Under the pieces are notes generated by a model. The model saw only the letters and a list, made by a program, of their open reading frames with translations, was not told where the DNA came from and ran no database searches. Shown piece after piece: positions 1 to 8,303 of a stretch of 56,323 nt of DNA; within the stretch, counting starts at the first letter, position 1, and each line of letters starts with the position of its first letter. This DNA is from Levilactobacillus huananensis (GTDB lineage: Bacteria; Bacillota; Bacilli; Lactobacillales; Lactobacillaceae): positions 1 to 56,323 of the forward strand of contig NZ_RHOC01000012.1 of NCBI RefSeq assembly GCF_003946145.1, read 5' to 3'. The position numbers and the translations under genes are program-made.

Positions 1-97
1 GTCCTATAAATTATAGGATTCAAGCCTCAGTAGCATAAATTAAATTACTATTTGTCTAACTTTTCTATTGCACTTCAGTGGTCGGCGCCCTTTTTGA

Positions 98-544
98 TTA
101 TTTCAGTGGCAGGATCATGTCTAAATGAGGAATACCGATGTCCAAGTAAACCTCACTGATCGGTTGAAACCCGAAGGATTCGTAAAACTTTTGTAAGTAG
201 GCCTGAGCCTGAATGATGATGCGACCGGCCTCAGGATACGTTGCCTTGCAGGCGGCGATGGCTTGGGCGACTAGTTCGCGTCCACTACCATTGCCACGAG
301 CGTCGGGAGCAACCACGACTCGGCCGATGCGAACCTGACTCTGCTCATCCATCAGCCGAGCATACGACCGAATCTTACCATCGGGTGCTTGCGTGAACAG
401 GTGCTGAGCAGTCAGGTCCAGGTCATCCACCTCTTGATAGGCACAGGTTTGTTCCACGACGAAGACCGCTGTTCGTAACCGATAGATCTCAAAAAGCTCG
501 GCCGTCGTTAATTCTTGAAAAGTCTTTTGCTGAAAATCATGCAT
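98..544 (-). CDS. ElaA-like GNAT family N-acetyltransferase
   Basis: This 148-residue protein has the shape of the small ElaA-type GNAT enzymes, which move an acetyl group from acetyl-CoA to an unidentified amine. The N-terminal segment carries the ElaA-like YRLRTAVFVVEQ and EVDDLD stretches (about residues 21-43). The acetyl-CoA pyrophosphate loop is RIGRVVVAPDARGNGSGREL (about 72-91), and the C-terminal YLQKFYESFGF segment (about 115-125) is the usual GNAT closing motif. It starts 17 bases after the choloylglycine-hydrolase gene ends, so the two are probably cotranscribed. The ATG follows a GGTGGG ribosome site. The substrate cannot be read from the sequence. Confidence 0.85.
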   Translation of the reverse strand: MHDFQQKTFQELTTAELFEIYRLRTAVFVVEQTCAYQEVDDLDLTAQHLFTQAPDGKIRSYARLMDEQSQVRIGRVVVAPDARGNGSGRELVAQAIAACKATYPEAGRIIIQAQAYLQKFYESFGFQPISEVYLDIGIPHLDMILPLK

Positions 545-561
545 CTACCCACCAGCTTTGA

Positions 562-1545
562 TTAGTTTAATTGCTTAATATGCACTTGGTGATCCAAAGG
601 ATACTCGACTGGGGTATCCCATTCATTTAACATGTCATCCGTCATCTTGACCCCTTGCAACTCTAAGTTGTCATAGGGTTCCATGTAGTAGGCACGGTCG
701 TCCAAGGCCATATAGCCTCGGTACTGCGTGTAGTCACTGGCGCCATCATCCTTTAGTTTAACGCCCTTAGGAATTGTCACGCTGTCCATTAAATGTTGTA
801 ACAGATTCAACGTGGTTGGTGTGTCTGCCGTTGGTTGGCTGTAATGCTTGTTGAAGACAGTCCGAACGAACCGGGATGGTGAGGTGTAGTCCCCGGGCAT
901 TCCCAAAGCGCCGGTACCAGGACCCTGAGTTGCCAACTCGAAGCCTTCATAGTCATGAAGTGGCCGTTGACTTGCCACAAGTGTGCCATAGGTACTGAGG
1001 TTCTGTAAGTGCCAACTCAGTTGCGGTGAGTTGGCCATCACGCCAACAGGATCATCGATAAGGTGAAGATCGTCACTCGTCGCTTCCAACACGGTCGTTT
1101 CTCCGGTCGGGTCGCTAAAGATGAAATGTAATGGCGTTGTCAGTCCTAGCAAGGAGACTGGGACGTCCACAAGTTGCACCTTTTGAATGAGTTTGCGAAG
1201 GTCGGCCACACTCTGGGCGTTTCCTAGAACCCAAGCAACTAAGTCATGAGGGGCAATCCCTAACTTGTCGGCTGCGGCCTCCTTCACGTACTTCGCGTAC
1301 TGTGAAAAATAGAGGGCTGCGGCACCCAGACCAAATTCATTGACCCCATCAACAAAAATATAATGTTTCAAATTACGCCCAGCTCCCACAAAACCATATT
1401 TCGTGGTAAATTCACCGGCATCTCCTTGAATGCTTTGATTACGGGGCATAAAGATCGGTTGACCGCCTAATTCAAATGCAAAATCCATCGTTCGTGACAA
1501 GAAATGATCACCCTGACTATTTTCATACGTCAAACTAGTACACAT
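562..1545 (-). CDS. Choloylglycine hydrolase / penicillin V acylase family (linear amide C-N hydrolase)
   Basis: This is an N-terminal-nucleophile amidase of 327 residues. I place the start at 1545 rather than at the longer open frame to 1608, because it puts Cys2 directly after the initiator Met, as the autocatalytic nucleophile requires, and because AAAGGGATG lies just upstream. Family residues are visible: Cys2, Arg18 and Asp21 in SRTMDF, Asn in DGVNEFGLG, Asn in MANSPQLSW, and Arg in SRFVRTVF. Members hydrolyse conjugated bile salts, penicillin V or N-acyl homoserine lactones, and the sequence alone does not say which. No signal peptide is seen, so it is probably cytoplasmic. The ElaA-like gene follows 17 bases downstream. 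Confidence 0.88.
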   Translation of the reverse strand: MCTSLTYENSQGDHFLSRTMDFAFELGGQPIFMPRNQSIQGDAGEFTTKYGFVGAGRNLKHYIFVDGVNEFGLGAAALYFSQYAKYVKEAAADKLGIAPHDLVAWVLGNAQSVADLRKLIQKVQLVDVPVSLLGLTTPLHFIFSDPTGETTVLEATSDDLHLIDDPVGVMANSPQLSWHLQNLSTYGTLVASQRPLHDYEGFELATQGPGTGALGMPGDYTSPSRFVRTVFNKHYSQPTADTPTTLNLLQHLMDSVTIPKGVKLKDDGASDYTQYRGYMALDDRAYYMEPYDNLELQGVKMTDDMLNEWDTPVEYPLDHQVHIKQLN

Positions 1546-2047
1546 CAAAATCATCCCTTTTCTAATATAATTATCCATTATTTTAACCCTAAAACAAATG
1601 TTATGCACGGATAACCGTTGATTATATAACTATTATTTAAAAACATCTAGCAACCGCGTCATCACGCCGTTTGACGGTTCAGGCCGCTAACGATTATCTG
1701 GGGTGATCATGTCTGCTAAAAATTAGGTCACCGTTAGAAGTTCACCGGTAAAACCACCTGAATTTAATGAATCCCGTTGTTCTCCAATATTCATTCAACG
1801 CCATATCGGGTATGCTTAGCCGTGAAAAGTGTTTCTATTTGACCCCAACTACCCCCAAGGGGATTTGCCCGGCTGGCTGCTTCACTACCAGTGAAAACAA
1901 CCCGGGATTGGCCTTTCAAGACTGCTTGATTGACTTACCTGGCGAGATCAGCCTAGCCACAAGCGAGGGCTTAGTTCCCGTCTACGACCCGAGTTCCTCC
2001 TCCTTTTTCTGGTGACAGCCCCGGTAGTTTGTGAAACACTTTTCATT
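1546..2047. other. Gene-poor gap with one doubtful cysteine-rich ORF
   Basis: About 500 bases lie between the amidase start and the sbcC terminator. No recognised gene or RNA was seen. On the plus strand, 1767-2015 is an 82-codon frame whose later part has host-like C-ending codons and several cysteines, but it has no clear ribosome site at either ATG (1767 or 1812). It could be a small protein, a remnant, or chance. Confidence 0.4.
1767..2015 (+). CDS. Possible small cysteine-containing protein (doubtful)
   Basis: This 82-codon frame would encode a protein with five cysteines, including ICPAGCF, and a serine run SSSSFF before the end. Codon choice from about 1850 onward resembles the flanking real genes. 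Against it, there is no Shine-Dalgarno sequence in front of the ATG at 1767 or the internal ATG at 1812, no recognisable family and no signal peptide. It ends upstream of the bidirectional hairpin at 2048-2083, which could terminate it. I do not assign a function. Confidence 0.2.
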   Translation: MNPVVLQYSFNAISGMLSREKCFYLTPTTPKGICPAGCFTTSENNPGLAFQDCLIDLPGEISLATSEGLVPVYDPSSSSFFW

Positions 2048-2083
2048 AAAAAGAGCCACGGAATAACATCCGCGGCTCTTTTT
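2048..2083 (-). terminator. Rho-independent terminator, end of tag-sbcDC operon
   Basis: A stem of about 13 pairs (AAAAAGAGCC-CGG against CCG-GGCTCTTTTT) with A/T flanks on both sides lies 20 bases past the sbcC stop. The symmetrical A and T tracts would let it act in both directions. Confidence 0.85.
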
Positions 2084-2103
2084 GGCATCCCAAGATGAGA
2101 AGC

Positions 2104-5100
2104 TTAATCTTCAGTTTGATAGGTAATTTGGCTCTCCCCATTACCATTGCTAACAACTTGCAATTGGTTAGCCACTTGTTCTCGTAATTCACTGACATGG
2201 CTAATGATACCAATCATTCGATTCTGACCTTCAACACTTTCTAACGAACTCAAAGCGGTCATGAGCGCGTCCTCGTCCAATGACCCGAAACCTTCATCAA
2301 TAAACAGGGCCTCTACATCCACACTTCCGGTGGTTTGTTGAATAACTTCACCTAAAGCCAAAGCAAGGGCCAAGGCCGCAATGAAACTTTCCCCACCGGA
2401 TAAGGTATGGACACTCCGTTGTTCCCCCACGTGATCATCATAGACATTAATCTCCAGGCCAGAGTTCTTTTTATAGGTAGCCGGACTTTCATCTACTAAG
2501 AATTGGTAACGCCCATTGGTCAACTGCTGAAGACGCTGATTACCAACCAACAAAATCTGTCTCAGGTAGGTCTGGAGAACGTAACGTTCCAGTCCCAACT
2601 TGCTATTCGGTCCGTCCCCGTTGGTCACCCCAACCAATTCATTAAGTGCCTGCGTCTTTTGAACTGCGGCGGCTTGTTGTGCGATCAACTTCTTTAGCTG
2701 TTTGACGTAGCGATCGTTGGTCTGCCAGCGATCTGTCAATTGATGTTGCTGATCGAGAAGTTCCGTTACCTGCTGTTGAGCAGCACTTAGGTCGCGTTGC
2801 GTCTGTTCCCGATTAGGCTGTGGTCGATCAGCGACACGCTTCTTCAGGTCAGCAACAGTCGTCTCAACTTGAGCCTGCTGCTGTTGAAAATCTGTGAGTT
2901 GTTGTCGTAATCTCGGTAAAGTCGTGACTTGTGCTAAGAGTCCGGCAAGCTCGTCAGCCGACAAGGCCATTAGATCCGATCCTTGCTTGGCAATCGCTGT
3001 CTTCAAATCGGCTTGAGCTAGTGTGAGTCGTTGTCGACTAGCACTGTATTCCTTAGCAGCACCATCTCGCTCCGTGATGGCCACAGTAACCGAATCTGTC
3101 GCCGTTTTAACAGCCTGAATACAGGCATCCCACTGCTTTTGGTCGGCGTCTAACTGCTGCTTCAATCGGCGTTCCTGTTCCTTAAACTCTGCCAAAGTTG
3201 GGGCGTCCTCGGGCAAGGACTCACGTTGTGTGGTCACTTGAACGTCCAAATGATCGGCCACCGTAGCCTTTTCCTGGTGTACCTTCTGCGCATCCTTAAT
3301 CATCCGTTCCAACCGTTCGGCCTCTCGTTGTAACCGCGTGACTTGCGTTTGGGCCTGCTTAACCTCTGTTAGTGCTTGTTTATTCTTGTCAGCAGCCGTC
3401 TGATAAGCCGCTACTAGGTCGCTTACTCGCTGTTGACAATCAGCAAAGTTTTCCAACACATAATCGGTCGTCGACACAACGGCCATCAGCCTCGTCACCT
3501 CGGTATCACGCTTCTTCTGCTGATCTGCTAAGGTGGCTACTAATGTCTTGAGCTTAGTGTCCAAGCGAGTAACCTGTGTATGCCGGTCTTCTGCATGTTG
3601 CCGAGCAGTCTTCACCTCAACTTCGGTCACTGCGGAGTCAGCTACTGCCACTGGGTGAGGATGATCCACGGACCCACAAACAGGGCATGGGCGTCCTGGC
3701 TTGAGTTGTGCTGCCAATTGTGCAATCTGATGCTCCAAGAGTTCTTGATTCAACTCTTCAAATTTTGCTTGGCTCTCTTGATATGTTTGTTGTGCTTGAT
3801 TCAAATCCACTTTTACAATGGCCAACTCTTCCTCAGTCGCCGCAATTTGCCGATCCGCACTCTGGATATCTCGAACTTGCCGTCGCCATTCATTTAATTC
3901 GGCCTCACGCTTGCTGAGACGTTGTTGTTCCTGATAGTGTTCGGCCTGCGTTTCCGTTATTGCTAATTGCTTTTTGAGTTGTACTTGTGTTTGCTGACCA
4001 TTCTTCGTTAACTCTATTTCGGTGGCCTCAGCTTGCTTGCTAGCGCTCTGAGCAGCTTTCAATTGTTGTGTCAGGTCGGCAACTTTTTCGTAAATCGGCA
4101 TTACCTTAGCTCGAGCCGTTAAATTAGCCTTGATTTCAGTCAAGCGCGTTTCAATCTGAGCTGCCGCTGCTTGGTCTTCTTGAGCCTGTTTAAGACTAGT
4201 CTTCTTGGCCGCCAGTTCAAGCACTGACTTCTCCGCTGCTGACTTGCGCTTAGCAAGATCACGCTGGGCGCTCGCCTGGGCGGTCCACTGAGGTTGGATG
4301 GCCTGAGCGCGTTCAAGTTGCTGGACTAGTTCCCGCTGGCCCGCCATTTGGGTCTCTCTTTCTTTCAGTTGTTGCTGTCGTTTCAATTGTTGTTCGAGTT
4401 CGTGCCGGTCCTTAAGCAATTGCTCTTCACGGGTGTCCTGTTGTGTCAACGTTGTGACTTGTTTGGAGGCAATCGTCACCTGTTGCTTAGCGGTCGCTTC
4501 AGCAGCTTGATTAGCCGTCTGTTGCGCCGACATCAAGGTCATCACTGCCGCCGTCTGTTTCTGGGCAATGGCGGCCTCTGCCGCTTCTTGATTCTCTGCT
4601 GTCCAAATTAGACTAGCCTGAACTTGCTCCCGATTCCGATCAGCTTCCTTGTTTCTGTCCTGTTCAGCTCTGAATTGCGATTTCAGTTGGTCGGCCCATA
4701 AGCCAAAAATCTCCGTATTAAAGAGTTGTTCCAGCACAGCTGCCTTTTCGTCACTTGGGGCAATTAAAAACTGGCGAAACTTTCCTTGGGGAAGCAACAC
4801 AATCTGAGCAAATTGCTTGCCGTCCATCTGAAGAAGCTCCTGCAAGAATTGACGAACCTGATTGGCCTTAGTCAGTTGCTTGGTCTCTGAGCCATTCTCA
4901 AAAACTGTGAGTTCAACGCTGGCCGGGGTGTTAGTAACACCGGTTCCTCGCTTTTTCTTCAGAGTTTGTGCAGGTTCCCGAATAATCCGATACTCGCAGT
5001 CACGATGACTAAATGTGAAGGTTACGCGTGTATGATCTGCAATTGTCGCAAAGTCAGATCGCATTGCTGCGGGCTCGCGATCAACCCCTGAAGATTGATC

Positions 5101-5253
5101 AAAGAGGGCATAGCACATACCATCAAAAATAGTTGTTTTCCCACTCCCGGTCTTCCCACTAATCAAAAAAAGGGGGCTGTCAAACCTTTGAAAATCAATT
5201 TTTTCGTCTCGATATGGACCAAAGTACTGTAAATGTAAAGTTAATGGGCGCAT
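2104..5253 (-). CDS. sbcC: Exonuclease SbcCD, SMC-like ATPase subunit SbcC
   Basis: SbcC is the Rad50-like partner of the nuclease SbcD. Together they cut DNA hairpins and process double-strand ends. The 1049-residue protein has Walker A GKTGSGKTT at 33-41, long glutamine-rich coiled coils on both sides of a zinc hook CPVC (Cys523 and Cys526), and a C-terminal ABC signature LSGGES followed by Walker B LFIDEGFGSLD. I chose the ATG at 5253 because GAGGAGGG sits just upstream, inside the end of sbcD, and because MRPLTLHLQYFGPY is the usual N-terminus. Only 4 bases separate it from sbcD, so the pair is translationally linked. Confidence 0.97.
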   Translation of the reverse strand: MRPLTLHLQYFGPYRDEKIDFQRFDSPLFLISGKTGSGKTTIFDGMCYALFDQSSGVDREPAAMRSDFATIADHTRVTFTFSHRDCEYRIIREPAQTLKKKRGTGVTNTPASVELTVFENGSETKQLTKANQVRQFLQELLQMDGKQFAQIVLLPQGKFRQFLIAPSDEKAAVLEQLFNTEIFGLWADQLKSQFRAEQDRNKEADRNREQVQASLIWTAENQEAAEAAIAQKQTAAVMTLMSAQQTANQAAEATAKQQVTIASKQVTTLTQQDTREEQLLKDRHELEQQLKRQQQLKERETQMAGQRELVQQLERAQAIQPQWTAQASAQRDLAKRKSAAEKSVLELAAKKTSLKQAQEDQAAAAQIETRLTEIKANLTARAKVMPIYEKVADLTQQLKAAQSASKQAEATEIELTKNGQQTQVQLKKQLAITETQAEHYQEQQRLSKREAELNEWRRQVRDIQSADRQIAATEEELAIVKVDLNQAQQTYQESQAKFEELNQELLEHQIAQLAAQLKPGRPCPVCGSVDHPHPVAVADSAVTEVEVKTARQHAEDRHTQVTRLDTKLKTLVATLADQQKKRDTEVTRLMAVVSTTDYVLENFADCQQRVSDLVAAYQTAADKNKQALTEVKQAQTQVTRLQREAERLERMIKDAQKVHQEKATVADHLDVQVTTQRESLPEDAPTLAEFKEQERRLKQQLDADQKQWDACIQAVKTATDSVTVAITERDGAAKEYSASRQRLTLAQADLKTAIAKQGSDLMALSADELAGLLAQVTTLPRLRQQLTDFQQQQAQVETTVADLKKRVADRPQPNREQTQRDLSAAQQQVTELLDQQHQLTDRWQTNDRYVKQLKKLIAQQAAAVQKTQALNELVGVTNGDGPNSKLGLERYVLQTYLRQILLVGNQRLQQLTNGRYQFLVDESPATYKKNSGLEINVYDDHVGEQRSVHTLSGGESFIAALALALALGEVIQQTTGSVDVEALFIDEGFGSLDEDALMTALSSLESVEGQNRMIGIISHVSELREQVANQLQVVSNGNGESQITYQTED

Positions 5254-5257
5254 GACC

Positions 5258-6391
5258 TTAACCCTCCTCTTCTTTCTTAGCACGTTGATAGGCCTGTTTA
5301 GCCCAAGTTTCCTGTTGATCAGTCAACGGATGTTGCGCAACTGTTTCGAAGAAATCGCGCAATAACGTGAGAGGATCCTGTTGCACCTGATCAATGTCGA
5401 GAGTTTTGGGAGCGACATCAATCTGATTAATCCGATGTAATTCGGTCACTTTGGGAAACCGAGTCTTGAGTCGCTGCATGACGTTAACAATTGGCGCCGT
5501 ATCGGTTAACTCAATCGCCACGAAATCATCTGGCGTTACCGGAAAAGCCTTTTTCGGATTCATTAACTCTTCAAACGACGCCTGCAATACGACGAGATTG
5601 TGCAAGGGCTTTAGCGGTTTAAAGGTCACTGTCACAGGGTCAGTCGCCGTATCAACAATCCAGACGCCCTTCGTATCCTGGGACTCGCTGGTCGAGAATT
5701 TCAATGGCGATCCACTGTATTTTATCGTTGGTTCACTCTGCAAGGCTTCCTTACGGTGTAAATGGCCTAAAGCAACGTAATCAAAATCACGCAAAAGGTC
5801 TACAGGGACAGCGTTTAGGCCACCCACTTGCACACCTGTTTCCGAATCAACATGGGTACTTCCGGCCGCAAAAAAGTGTGCGACCAGGACATGTTTCATT
5901 TCTGGATCAAAGGCTGCTACCATCTTATCCACAACCTTTTTCATCGCTTGAGCTACCGTCTTCAAGCTGTCATCCTCGAAATATTGACGCGCCGCAAACG
6001 GTTCAAAATAGGGAAGTAAAAAGAACTGTGTCCCCGCCATAACAACCGGCGTAAATGCGTCAGCCAGGCGGGTATTGAGATAGAACGCCGTACTCTTGAA
6101 CCAGTCACTTCCTTGACCCAACCGAACCGCAGAGTCGTGATTGCCACTAATTGCGAGTAACGGAAAGTGTTCATGACGATTCAGATCGACTAGCATATCA
6201 TCAAGGGCCGTTACTGCATCTTCGCTGGCCAAAGCCCGGTCATATAGATCGCCAGCAATCACAATCGCATCGACCTTTTCAGTCTTGGCGATAGCCTTAA
6301 TCTGACGGTAAGCATCACGCTGTTCCGTCAGGAGATCATAGCCTTGAAGCTTTCTCCCAATATGCCAATCTGCTGTATGTAAAAAGCGCAT
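5258..6391 (-). CDS. sbcD: Exonuclease SbcCD, metallophosphoesterase subunit SbcD
   Basis: This is the Mre11-like nuclease subunit, 377 residues, which is normal for the family. The metal-binding motifs are in order: Asp8 and His10 in DWHIGR, Asp48 in GDLYDR, GNHD at 83-86, a VAHFF segment, and GHLHR. The ATG at 6391 follows GGGAGGA. It lies 16 bases after tag and 4 bases before sbcC. With the LexA box at 7028-7041 this suggests DNA-damage induction of the whole operon. Confidence 0.97.
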   Translation of the reverse strand: MRFLHTADWHIGRKLQGYDLLTEQRDAYRQIKAIAKTEKVDAIVIAGDLYDRALASEDAVTALDDMLVDLNRHEHFPLLAISGNHDSAVRLGQGSDWFKSTAFYLNTRLADAFTPVVMAGTQFFLLPYFEPFAARQYFEDDSLKTVAQAMKKVVDKMVAAFDPEMKHVLVAHFFAAGSTHVDSETGVQVGGLNAVPVDLLRDFDYVALGHLHRKEALQSEPTIKYSGSPLKFSTSESQDTKGVWIVDTATDPVTVTFKPLKPLHNLVVLQASFEELMNPKKAFPVTPDDFVAIELTDTAPIVNVMQRLKTRFPKVTELHRINQIDVAPKTLDIDQVQQDPLTLLRDFFETVAQHPLTDQQETWAKQAYQRAKKEEEG

Positions 6392-6407
6392 TTGTCATCG
6401 TCCTCCC

Positions 6408-6968
6408 TTATTGTTTTTCCGGTGCCCAGTCACAACTCAATTCGTGGTCGTTAACGAGTCCCGCGGCCTCTAAAAAGGAATAAACGGTCGTGGGCCCAAC
6501 AAACTTGAACCCTTTTTTCTTCATCTCACGAGCCACTAATTTTGATAAATCTGTGGTCGCTGGCAGATCGGCCATCGTGTGAATCATGTGCCGAATCGGC
6601 TGGTTATCCACGAAATTCCACAGCCAACTGGCAAAGTCTGTCGGATCATTCCAGGTCAAGATAGCCTGGGCATTGGCAACGGTTGCCGTTAATTTGAGTC
6701 GATTACGAATAATGGCCGAATTGGTCAAAAGCCGTTCAATATCAGTAGGCGTCATCGCTGCTACTTTGGCCAGATCATAATCATAGAAAGCCGTTTTGAA
6801 AGCTGCTCGTTTATTAAGCACCGTTTGCCAACTTAACCCGGCCTGATAGGTTTCTAGACTCAACAACTCAAACAGCTTTTGGGGATCATGTTCTGGTCGT
6901 CCCCATTCTTTATCATGATACTCCTGCATGACGGGTGAATCAGACACCCATGTACACCGCTTAACCAC
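6408..6968 (-). CDS. tag: DNA-3-methyladenine glycosylase I
   Basis: This base-excision enzyme removes 3-methyladenine from alkylated DNA. The 186-residue protein carries RCTWVSDSPVMQEYHDKEWG at the N-terminus, ETYQAGLSWQTVLNKR, and KGFKFVGPTTVYSFLEAAG. The zinc ligands are expected at Cys5, His18, and the His and Cys of NDHELSCDW near the end. The start is GTG at 6968, supported by GGGAGGG nine bases upstream. It is the first gene of the tag-sbcD-sbcC operon. Grouping a glycosylase with the end-processing nuclease fits a shared repair role. Confidence 0.96.
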   Translation of the reverse strand: MVKRCTWVSDSPVMQEYHDKEWGRPEHDPQKLFELLSLETYQAGLSWQTVLNKRAAFKTAFYDYDLAKVAAMTPTDIERLLTNSAIIRNRLKLTATVANAQAILTWNDPTDFASWLWNFVDNQPIRHMIHTMADLPATTDLSKLVAREMKKKGFKFVGPTTVYSFLEAAGLVNDHELSCDWAPEKQ

Positions 6969-6999
6969 TAAAAAGCCCTCCCTTTTTTTCGTTACGTTT

Positions 7000-7041
7000 A
7001 CTATACCAGATTTACAAGCAAAGTTTCGAACATTCGTTCGC
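7000..7041 (-). promoter_or_regulatory. tag-sbcDC promoter with LexA (SOS) box
   Basis: On the minus strand a -10 box TATAGT (7000-7005) lies about 35 bases before the tag start. The 14-base element CGAACATTCGTTCG at 7028-7041 matches the Gram-positive LexA/DinR operator CGAAC-N4-GTTCG exactly in both arms and abuts the -35 position. This predicts repression by LexA and induction by DNA damage. Confidence 0.8.
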
Positions 7042-7115
7042 TAATTTTAAACGGGTCATCCCACTAACCCCGCTATCATAGGGTTAACGCCTAAATCATT
7101 TGGGGCCTTCTTTGC

Positions 7116-7144
7116 TTGACCCGTTACGGGGAAAAGGCTATGCT
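7116..7144 (+). promoter_or_regulatory. Promoter of the metalloprotease gene
   Basis: TTGACC (7116-7121) and TATGCT (7139-7144) are separated by 17 bases, 43 bases ahead of the ATG at 7187. Its position inside the longer open frame argues against any start upstream of 7187. Confidence 0.7.
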
Positions 7145-7186
7145 ATTGTAAACATGACGTTTTGGGGAATTGAGGAGGTCAAACTC

Positions 7187-8113
7187 ATGCATCAAGCACA
7201 TCATTTAGGAATTCGGTCACTACTCGTAACTGCGGCTGCAGCACTGCTGATTACGCCTGTGATCTCGACCAGCACCGTGACGGCCCATGCTGCCAGCGTG
7301 AACCCGTCAGCGACAACGCTGAAGAAGTCCAAGAGCTACTATCGTAAAAATGCGCGCAAGTTGGCTAAGCGCTATAAGCTCACTTATGATGCCCAATCAG
7401 CATTGAAGAAGAACGGGCGTGCGACAGTTTGGATCAACACTAGCGATTCAAGTCTCAAAAGTAGCACGAAGATCGCCATGAACTATTGGAATAAAAAACT
7501 CGGGAAAAAGGAATTTGTTCAGGGCTCAAAGAAGAACCACACCCTGACACTCTCTATCTCAAAAGCTAAACCAACGAAGTCTGACCAAAGTGATGCCTGG
7601 TGGACACCTGGTAAAAAGAAGCTTCAGGTCCGGTGGTCCTACTACCGTGATGAGACGCAAAATATTGCCGTTTCCATGACTAACCAACTCAATGATGCCT
7701 TCTACAGAAAGTATGCGAAAACTATCGAAGCCAAGGCGAAAGCCAATTTGGCCGCCAAGGGTATTACGACTAGCGATGCCAACTATCAGAGTCTCTTCAA
7801 CGCTGAGGCTGCAGCAGTCGAAACTTCTCTGCCTGCCTATGCCACCTTGAAAAAGGAAGTTAAAGGTGTCAACAGCGTTGCCAAGACTGGCCGTAAGTAT
7901 GAATATGCTAGCACCGTGGCTCATGAATTGGGACATGTTCTCGGCTTGAATCATTCGCCGAAAAAGGCTGATCTCATGTACTTTGAGAGTGGTAACGACA
8001 ACGTTTACAGTTACAAAAAAGTTAAGGCTGGCTTGTCTAAGTACAATCCAATCACGACAACCGATAAGAACCGAGCTAAGTTGGCATTAAAAGTTTACGC
8101 TGCTGCTCACTAA
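7187..8113 (+). CDS. Secreted matrixin-like zinc metalloprotease
   Basis: This 308-residue exported protein starts with a Sec signal (hydrophobic core about 11-27, likely cleavage after AHA near residue 36). The C-terminal half holds the extended zinc motif HELGHVLGLNH (His246, Glu247, His250, His256) and a Met-turn candidate DLMY (Met264), the metzincin/matrixin arrangement. The middle is lysine-rich and has no family I can name. No clear cysteine-switch propeptide is seen. Start at 7187 follows GAGGAGG. Substrate is unknown; a cell-surface or host protein is plausible. Confidence 0.85.
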   Translation: MHQAHHLGIRSLLVTAAAALLITPVISTSTVTAHAASVNPSATTLKKSKSYYRKNARKLAKRYKLTYDAQSALKKNGRATVWINTSDSSLKSSTKIAMNYWNKKLGKKEFVQGSKKNHTLTLSISKAKPTKSDQSDAWWTPGKKKLQVRWSYYRDETQNIAVSMTNQLNDAFYRKYAKTIEAKAKANLAAKGITTSDANYQSLFNAEAAAVETSLPAYATLKKEVKGVNSVAKTGRKYEYASTVAHELGHVLGLNHSPKKADLMYFESGNDNVYSYKKVKAGLSKYNPITTTDKNRAKLALKVYAAAH

Positions 8114-8131
8114 TTTTAAATTTCGCCAAGG

Positions 8132-8157
8132 GCGTGGCCACGGGTCACGCTTTTTTT
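8132..8157 (+). terminator. Terminator of the metalloprotease gene
   Basis: A short GC hairpin (GCGTG against CACGC) is followed by seven T residues, 19 bases past the stop. Confidence 0.75.
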
Positions 8158-8303
8158 ATATCTGCATGTCCACCATTTACCGGCGCCATGTCTCCCCATC
8201 TTTCAAGGTTGAAATCTAAATGTAATCAACTGTAAACCTGTGGTAACCTTTTGGCTGGCCATACCGTGTACAATGAAGGCAAAGATTGAGGAGGAAGTAT
8301 TTT

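Noticed and set aside
1-60. tRNA-like or IS-end-like sequence at the left edge (a 17-base dyad TCCTATAA-A-TTATAGGA at 2-18)
   Set aside because: No T-stem/loop pairing or cloverleaf can be drawn, and nothing ties the dyad to a known IS end.
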